From Gemmobacter denitrificans (GTDB taxonomy: Bacteria; Pseudomonadota; Alphaproteobacteria; Rhodobacterales; Rhodobacteraceae), in NCBI RefSeq assembly GCF_036964905.1, contig NZ_JBALHR010000003.1, positions 186,001-250,000 of the forward strand: a stretch of 64,000 nt of DNA, given 5' to 3'. The notes beneath the pieces were generated by a model. It did no database searches, was not told the DNA's origin, and saw only the letters and a program-made list of their open reading frames with translations. Below, piece by piece: positions 59,145 through 64,000 of this stretch (the stretch's first letter is position 1; each line of letters opens with the position of its first letter). Made by a program: the position numbers and the translations under genes.

Positions 59145-62100
59145 TCAGCCCGCCCGGAGCGCCAGCAGGTCTTTCAGCACGTTTTCCAGCATGGCGCGCT
59201 TCATCGGTTTGGGCAGATGGGTGTCGAACCCGGCGGCGCGGTAACTGTCGATCTGATGCTGCATCACATTGGCGGTGACGGCGGCGGCGGGCGGGCGCGG
59301 CAGGCCCTGGGCCTCGGCCAGGGCGCGAATTTCATCCAGTGCCGCCAGCCCGTCCTTCACCGGCATGGAAATATCCAGCAACAATACATCGTGATGGCCC
59401 CGACGCCACAGATCGACCGCTTCCTGCCCATCGCGGGCCAGTTCATAATGCACCCCGAGGGCGGCCAGCAGCGATTTGATAATCAGGCGGTTGGTGGCAT
59501 TGTCATCGGCCACCAATGCCGTAAGGCCCCTGAGGGAGCGGTTTTCCCCGGCCAATGTGATCGGGGCTGCGGCATCCGGTTCGGGTTGCGCCAGCGGCAG
59601 CGGCAGGTCGATCGCAACTGTAGTGCCTGTGCAGGGGGTGCTGTGCAGGGTCAGCGTGCCGCCCATGAGCGTCACCAGATCGCGGGTGATGGACAGGCCC
59701 AGCCCGGTGCCCCCGAATTTGCGGGTCGTGCCGGTTTCGGCCTGCTCGAACGGGGCAAAAACCCGTGCGGCCTGTTCCTCGGTCATGCCGATGCCACTGT
59801 CCTGAACCTCGATCCGGATCGGACCATCGGCAGCGCCTGTCAGTACCAGCCGCACCTCGCCCTGCGGGGTGAACTTGATCGCATTGCCTAGCAGATTGTG
59901 CAGCACCTGCATCAATCGTGTCGGATCGCCCAAACGGGGCACTGCGCAGCCAAGATCGGCCTGAACGGCAAAGGAAATGCCCTTGCCCTGCGCCCGCAGG
60001 CAATAGACCGGTTCCAGCCTTGCCGCCAGTTCGGCGGGCGAAAAGGCAATGCTTTCCAGTGTCAGCTTGCCCGCCTCGATCTTTGCCAGATCCAGCAGGT
60101 CGTTCAGGATCGACAGCAGCAATTCACCGGATTCGCGGATCACGCCCAGCATGTCGCGGCTGTGGCTGTCTGTCAGCACATCGCCCAGCAGTTCTGCCAT
60201 GCCGAGGATGCCGTTCAGCGGCGTGCGGATCTCGTGGCTCATGGTGGCAAGGAAGCTTGACTTGGCCCGGTTCGATGCCTCGGCCTGTTCCTGTGCCTGC
60301 CGCATCGCGGTGACATCGGTGCCCACACCGCGATAGCCCAGAAAGCTGCCCTCGGCATCGAAGATCGGCTGCCCGCTGATCTGCACCCATCTATCGACTG
60401 ATGGGCTCTCGGGGTTGCGTATCTTGCAGACAAAGCCGGAAAAGGGCTCGCGCGCAACGATGATCCGCTCCAAGGCGGACCAGTCTGCGCTGGCTGCCAC
60501 ATCTGGTGACGATGCCGTGATTTCGGCCCTGCTACGTCCCAGCACTTTGGCCGGATCGATTCCGGTAAGGCTGCGATAGCTGTCCGACAGGAAGGTATAT
60601 CGCAGTTCGGCATCCTGTTCCCAGACCCACGACCGGCTGACCTGTGCCACGTCGGAGAACATGGATTGCGCGCGGCTGCGATCTGCCAGGGCCTGCCGCA
60701 ATTCGGCGGTGGTGGCTTCCAGCGCGGCGGCGCGGGCCTTTTCGGCCGTGATGTCCATGTCCAGCCCTGACAGGATCAGCGCCCGGCCATCCGGCCCGCG
60801 CGCCGTGACCCGGCCACGGGATCTCAGCCAGATCCAGTGTCCCTGTTTGTGCCGCATGCGGAACTCGGCCTCGACCTGTTCGACAAGGCCATCGGCGCAA
60901 TCGCGCAGACGGGCATCGAATTCGGGCCAGTCGTCAGGATGGATCAGCCGTTCCCAGGTGTCGGCATCAATCGTGCCAAGCTCTCCGGGTTCATATCCCA
61001 GATTGCGCGTCCAGATGGCGTTGGTTTCCTCGGTGCCATCTTCAAGGTTGAATTCCCAGGTGCCCGCCTGTGCACCTTCGATCACATCGCGCAGGCGTTG
61101 TTCCGTGCGGCGGATTGCGGTGATGTCGATCAGCAACGCCACCCGACCGCCATCCGGGGTGCGGCGCGAGATGATGCGCTGCCAGCTTCCATCGGCAAGC
61201 TGGCTTTCCCGATCAAAGACCGGACGTTCCGATTGCGCCAGCAGGCGCTGTAGCCACTCTTCGCCGCGGGCTCGTGCTTCGGGATAGTCGCCCCGGTCGA
61301 TGCGACGGCGCAGCACATCCTCGAATGTCATGCCAGGGGTCAGGCCGCGGCCTTCGATGCGGTGCAGATCGTCGTAGCGCTGGTTGAACAGCACGAGGCG
61401 CTGATTGGCATCATAGCAGACAAAGGCATCGGGCAGCGCATCAATGGCGGATTGCAGGCGCATCTGCGCATCCTGCGCGGCCTGTGCCATGGCGCGCAGC
61501 CGCACCTCCTGGTCCTTGCGTTCGGTGATGTCGGTCTGCACGGCGACATAGCCGGAACAGGTGCCATCGGCATCAATCAGCGGCTGGATATCGAGATCGA
61601 GCCAGTATTCCCGACCGGCCCGATTGCGGTTGCGGATCTCGGCGCGCACGGGGCGGTGCTTGCGCAGGTGTTCGCGGATCATGCGCAATGTGGCTGGATC
61701 GGTGCCATCATATTGCACGAAACCGCCCGGGTTATGGCCGCGCACTTCCTCAAGCCGGTAGCCGGTCAGTCGTTCATAGGCGGCATTCACCCATTCGATG
61801 CGTTGGCGGGCATCGGTGATCACCACGATATTGCCGGTACGTTCGGCCACATTCATCAGGCGACGCATATGTCTTTCGCGCCGAAGCCCTTCGGTCACGT
61901 CGCGCAGGATGCACAAAAGCCCGGCCCGCCCGCCTGCTTCGTGCCGCGAAAAGATCAGCGTGACATGGGCCGGTGCATCCGGGTCGCCATGGGCAAAGCC
62001 GATCTCGGGCGACAATCCGCGTTCCAGTGCCGCCTGCACCGCCCCGGCAATCTGTGGCGCCAGCGAAGCGGGGACAAGGTCGGACAGATGTCGCCCTGCC

Positions 62101-62768
62101 GCAGTATCAGCCTCGAAAGGATACAGGCCACGCCCTGCCGCCATGACCTGCAGGATGCGGCCCTCGGTGTCCAGTTCCAGCACGCGGTCGGGCATCGCCG
62201 CAAGTGCGGCACGCAGTTGTGACCGACCCTGATCCCGTTCACGCGCGGCCAAGCGCCGCCACAAAAGCGCCCCGATCCCATGTGCGACGGCCCGCAGAAA
62301 GAACTGCGTCTCCTCGCCCGGTGGGGCGACATCTGCTGCGGCCAGATCAAATCCCATCCAGCCGAACAGTCGACCTTCCTGCCGCAACGGGAAGAGTACG
62401 ACCCTTGTCAGGCCATGTGCCCGCAACAGCCTGTCCAACCCCGAAGGTATATTGCCTTCGGCAGCCCCTGCCATCAGGTCGGCAGGCAGTGCCTGCAGAT
62501 ACGGGCCAACCGGTGCGATCTGATGGGCACACCATTCATGTGACAGATCGAAGGATCCGCCATCGGGTGTCAGCAAAAGCACATCGCCATGGCTGAACCG
62601 CCCGATCTGGCCGACCACCCGCAAGGCCCGTTCAACTGCCATGTCGGCGCGCTCGGGCGGCGCGCTGGCCAGCTCTTGCAGAATCGCAACCGTCACCTTG
62701 GCCAGCAAGGCGCTTGCCGGTGCAGAAGCGCGCGCCAGTTCATGCGAGGGCGGAAGGGGCAGATTCAT
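59145..62768 (-). CDS. multi-PAS hybrid sensor histidine kinase
   Basis: Cytoplasmic-looking sensor of 1207 residues with no membrane segment. In order: a GAF-like N-terminal domain (about 25-180), five PAS-type domains (about 185-300, 305-420, 430-555, 560-690 and 700-830; several end in DITERK-like linkers), a HisKA dimerisation domain with phosphorylated His845 (TMSHEIRTPLNG), a HATPase domain (NLLGNAIKFTPQGE, GTGLGLSI) and a C-terminal receiver with phosphorylated Asp1132 (VLLLDISMPVKDG). There is no Hpt domain, so a separate phosphotransfer protein is expected. The ATG is preferred over two GTG codons just before it. It is divergent from a SARP-like regulator. Confidence 0.92.
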   Translation of the reverse strand: MNLPLPPSHELARASAPASALLAKVTVAILQELASAPPERADMAVERALRVVGQIGRFSHGDVLLLTPDGGSFDLSHEWCAHQIAPVGPYLQALPADLMAGAAEGNIPSGLDRLLRAHGLTRVVLFPLRQEGRLFGWMGFDLAAADVAPPGEETQFFLRAVAHGIGALLWRRLAARERDQGRSQLRAALAAMPDRVLELDTEGRILQVMAAGRGLYPFEADTAAGRHLSDLVPASLAPQIAGAVQAALERGLSPEIGFAHGDPDAPAHVTLIFSRHEAGGRAGLLCILRDVTEGLRRERHMRRLMNVAERTGNIVVITDARQRIEWVNAAYERLTGYRLEEVRGHNPGGFVQYDGTDPATLRMIREHLRKHRPVRAEIRNRNRAGREYWLDLDIQPLIDADGTCSGYVAVQTDITERKDQEVRLRAMAQAAQDAQMRLQSAIDALPDAFVCYDANQRLVLFNQRYDDLHRIEGRGLTPGMTFEDVLRRRIDRGDYPEARARGEEWLQRLLAQSERPVFDRESQLADGSWQRIISRRTPDGGRVALLIDITAIRRTEQRLRDVIEGAQAGTWEFNLEDGTEETNAIWTRNLGYEPGELGTIDADTWERLIHPDDWPEFDARLRDCADGLVEQVEAEFRMRHKQGHWIWLRSRGRVTARGPDGRALILSGLDMDITAEKARAAALEATTAELRQALADRSRAQSMFSDVAQVSRSWVWEQDAELRYTFLSDSYRSLTGIDPAKVLGRSRAEITASSPDVAASADWSALERIIVAREPFSGFVCKIRNPESPSVDRWVQISGQPIFDAEGSFLGYRGVGTDVTAMRQAQEQAEASNRAKSSFLATMSHEIRTPLNGILGMAELLGDVLTDSHSRDMLGVIRESGELLLSILNDLLDLAKIEAGKLTLESIAFSPAELAARLEPVYCLRAQGKGISFAVQADLGCAVPRLGDPTRLMQVLHNLLGNAIKFTPQGEVRLVLTGAADGPIRIEVQDSGIGMTEEQAARVFAPFEQAETGTTRKFGGTGLGLSITRDLVTLMGGTLTLHSTPCTGTTVAIDLPLPLAQPEPDAAAPITLAGENRSLRGLTALVADDNATNRLIIKSLLAALGVHYELARDGQEAVDLWRRGHHDVLLLDISMPVKDGLAALDEIRALAEAQGLPRPPAAAVTANVMQHQIDSYRAAGFDTHLPKPMKRAMLENVLKDLLALRAG

Positions 62769-62868
62769 CACCACGTCACCAAAAGGGGTACTGGCCTACA
62801 AAAACAGGTGCAGCTTAAACAGGCGTAAAGCCCGTCAGGGTTGTGCCACTCAGACTCTTCTCCAGAGG

Positions 62869-62938
62869 TTAACGATTCGTTGACGGTGCCACGCAAGGCT
62901 GCGTGAAACGCCGCGTCCTGCCCTTGCGCCCCGGCGCA
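62869..62938. promoter_or_regulatory. cluster of inverted repeats in the kinase/SARP divergent spacer
   Basis: Three repeats fall in a row: TTAACGA-T-TCGTTGA (one mismatch), CACGCA-AGGC-TGCGTG (perfect) and TGCGCC-CC-GGCGCA (perfect). The 199-base spacer should hold the promoters of both genes; which repeat is an operator is unknown. Confidence 0.4.
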
Positions 62939-62967
62939 GGACGCGTGCATGGCGAGTGGAGGTCAGG

Positions 62968-64000
62968 ATGTATCAGCTTGTACCCGCTGTGGACTGTCTG
63001 GCCGATCCCGGATTGGTCTTGATCGCGCAAAAGGAGAAAAAACCTTTGCCGGATGGCCCCTTTATGGGTCATTCTGGCAGCGGGGAAAGTTCTTGCGAGC
63101 CAGGACACGGGGTGCAGATCGCTGAGCAGGATAAGGGGGCGGCGGTGGCGCTGCTATCCGGTCCGTTGCGTTTGTTTGCTGCGGATGGGGCAGAGGTCAC
63201 GCCAAAAGGGCAACTCCGCAAGGCGTTGCTCGCCGTCCTTCTCATGTCCGAAGGGCAGACACGCGCCCGCGCCGCGTTGCAAGAGATGTTCTGGGGCAAT
63301 ACCGACCGGGATCGCGCCGCAGGCAGCCTGCGCACCGCTCTGACCCATCTGCGGCAAGAGCTGGCCCCGCTGGGCGAAGGCGTGCTTCTGGCCGACAGCA
63401 ACAGGGTCTGGCTTGCCCCCGGGGCGATCCGGGTGGATTGGGGCCCCGATGGTGGGGCGCAACTGCTCGAGGGGCTGGACCTGCGACTGGGCGGGGCGGA
63501 AAGCTTTGAGGAATGGCTGCGTGCCGCCCGCGCGGCGCGGCCTGCGCCTGAAACCTGTTTTGCGGTTCCCGCCAGCTCTGCGCCCATGGGGCAATCGGGC
63601 GGCAACAGGCGGGCGCGGATCGGGCTGGGGCTTCTGGCCTGCCGAGTCCCACGCAATGCGCCCGACGCGGACCTCCGCGCCAATCTGCTGCTGGACCGGA
63701 TCGCTGCAGTTCTGGTCGATCTGGTGCAGGCCGAATTGTTCGACTGGCGTGATCGCCCTGTCACCTCTGCGCCGCCGGTCTTTTCGTCGGGCGGTCCCTG
63801 CCTGATGCTGCAGATGGTAATTTCTCCGGGTGGCGCGGGGTTTGGTCTGCGCTTGCTGGAATGTGGCAGCAGCCGGTTGTTGTGGACGGCAGAACCGGTG
63901 CGGCTGCCCCCGCCCGCCCGAGATGACGGCATCCTTCAGGAGGAAATGGATTTCGTGGGCCGGATGGTCGAACGTCTGATCCCGGCCTGCACCGAACGGA
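62968..64000 (+). CDS. SARP/AfsR-like winged-helix regulator (3' end off the window)
   Basis: An open frame of at least 344 residues runs from this ATG (GGAGG five bases upstream) to the right edge without a stop. After a poorly conserved about 70-residue N-terminus comes an OmpR-like winged helix of the SARP type: LSGPLRLFAADGAEVTPKG, KALLAVLLMSEGQTRARAAL, MFWGNTDRDRAAGSLRTALTHLRQEL. This is the arrangement in DnrI/AfsR-like regulators, where the wing is followed by a bacterial transcriptional activation domain. After about residue 205 the visible part is not recognisable. Its target may be the divergent kinase or genes to the right. Confidence 0.75.
   Translation, partial: MYQLVPAVDCLADPGLVLIAQKEKKPLPDGPFMGHSGSGESSCEPGHGVQIAEQDKGAAVALLSGPLRLFAADGAEVTPKGQLRKALLAVLLMSEGQTRARAALQEMFWGNTDRDRAAGSLRTALTHLRQELAPLGEGVLLADSNRVWLAPGAIRVDWGPDGGAQLLEGLDLRLGGAESFEEWLRAARAARPAPETCFAVPASSAPMGQSGGNRRARIGLGLLACRVPRNAPDADLRANLLLDRIAAVLVDLVQAELFDWRDRPVTSAPPVFSSGGPCLMLQMVISPGGAGFGLRLLECGSSRLLWTAEPVRLPPPARDDGILQEEMDFVGRMVERLIPACTER

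Overview
The window looks like a chromosomal segment of an alphaproteobacterium of the Rhodobacteraceae. It is uniformly GC-rich. Intergenic spaces are short and many genes are coupled by ATGA or TGATG overlaps. The content is typical of that family: a two-part transglutaminase (DUF2126) protein, a malyl-CoA lyase, an acyl-CoA-responsive XRE/ScfR regulator, a DUF6537-type indolepyruvate oxidoreductase, and CC(G)n hairpins followed by a GATATTTG-type element. I see no phage, IS element, integrase or CRISPR array. One tRNA (Thr, CGT) is present. No gene-free stretch exceeds about 200 bases.

Layout. 0-3.4 kb: transglutaminase-like protein running off the left edge, then tRNA-Thr. 3.8-7.0 kb: katG and divergent oxyR, a peroxide defence pair. 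7.0-12.9 kb: a short-chain acyl-CoA regulator divergent from a serine-cycle operon (serine-glyoxylate aminotransferase, malyl-CoA lyase, malate-CoA ligase beta and alpha). Together these enzymes take malate through malyl-CoA to acetyl-CoA and glyoxylate and aminate the glyoxylate. 13.0-15.7 kb: an AGE-family sugar isomerase, then an HxlR regulator divergent from a zinc-free quinone oxidoreductase. 15.7-26.0 kb: two divergent amino-sugar operons (nagA, SIS deaminase, GntR regulator, GlcNAc kinase; and murQ, sugar ABC transporter, two oxidoreductase-type ORFs, ATPase). From memory this matches the order of the nag/ngc locus of Sinorhizobium. 26.0-27.2 kb: pepT.

27.3-44.4 kb is the least conventional part. 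A leftward operon encodes an FAD oxidoreductase and an Opp-type ABC transporter. It is divergent from a cyclase/isatin-hydrolase-like enzyme, a second FAD oxidoreductase, a MarR regulator and the two subunits of an indolepyruvate:acceptor oxidoreductase. Across a bidirectional terminator lies a leftward group of SDR, StyA-like flavin monooxygenase and flavin reductase, with a divergent AraC/XylS-type activator. I infer one or two linked pathways for aromatic or indolic compounds. Operator-like repeats are visible for both regulators.

44.5-50.1 kb: a secreted RTX calcium-binding protein, a Crp-type regulator translationally coupled to a CHASE2 adenylate cyclase, a FecR-domain protein and an Lrp regulator. 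50.3-55.4 kb: leucine dehydrogenase, then a leftward 5-oxoprolinase group (pxpA, fused pxpB-pxpC, biotin carboxylase with biotin carrier domain). 55.5-59.1 kb: LysR regulator, aspartate ammonia-lyase, methylacyl-CoA racemase. 59.1-64 kb: a 1207-residue multi-PAS hybrid histidine kinase, divergent from a SARP-like winged-helix regulator that runs off the right edge.

All names rest on reading translated motifs and context. No database search was possible.
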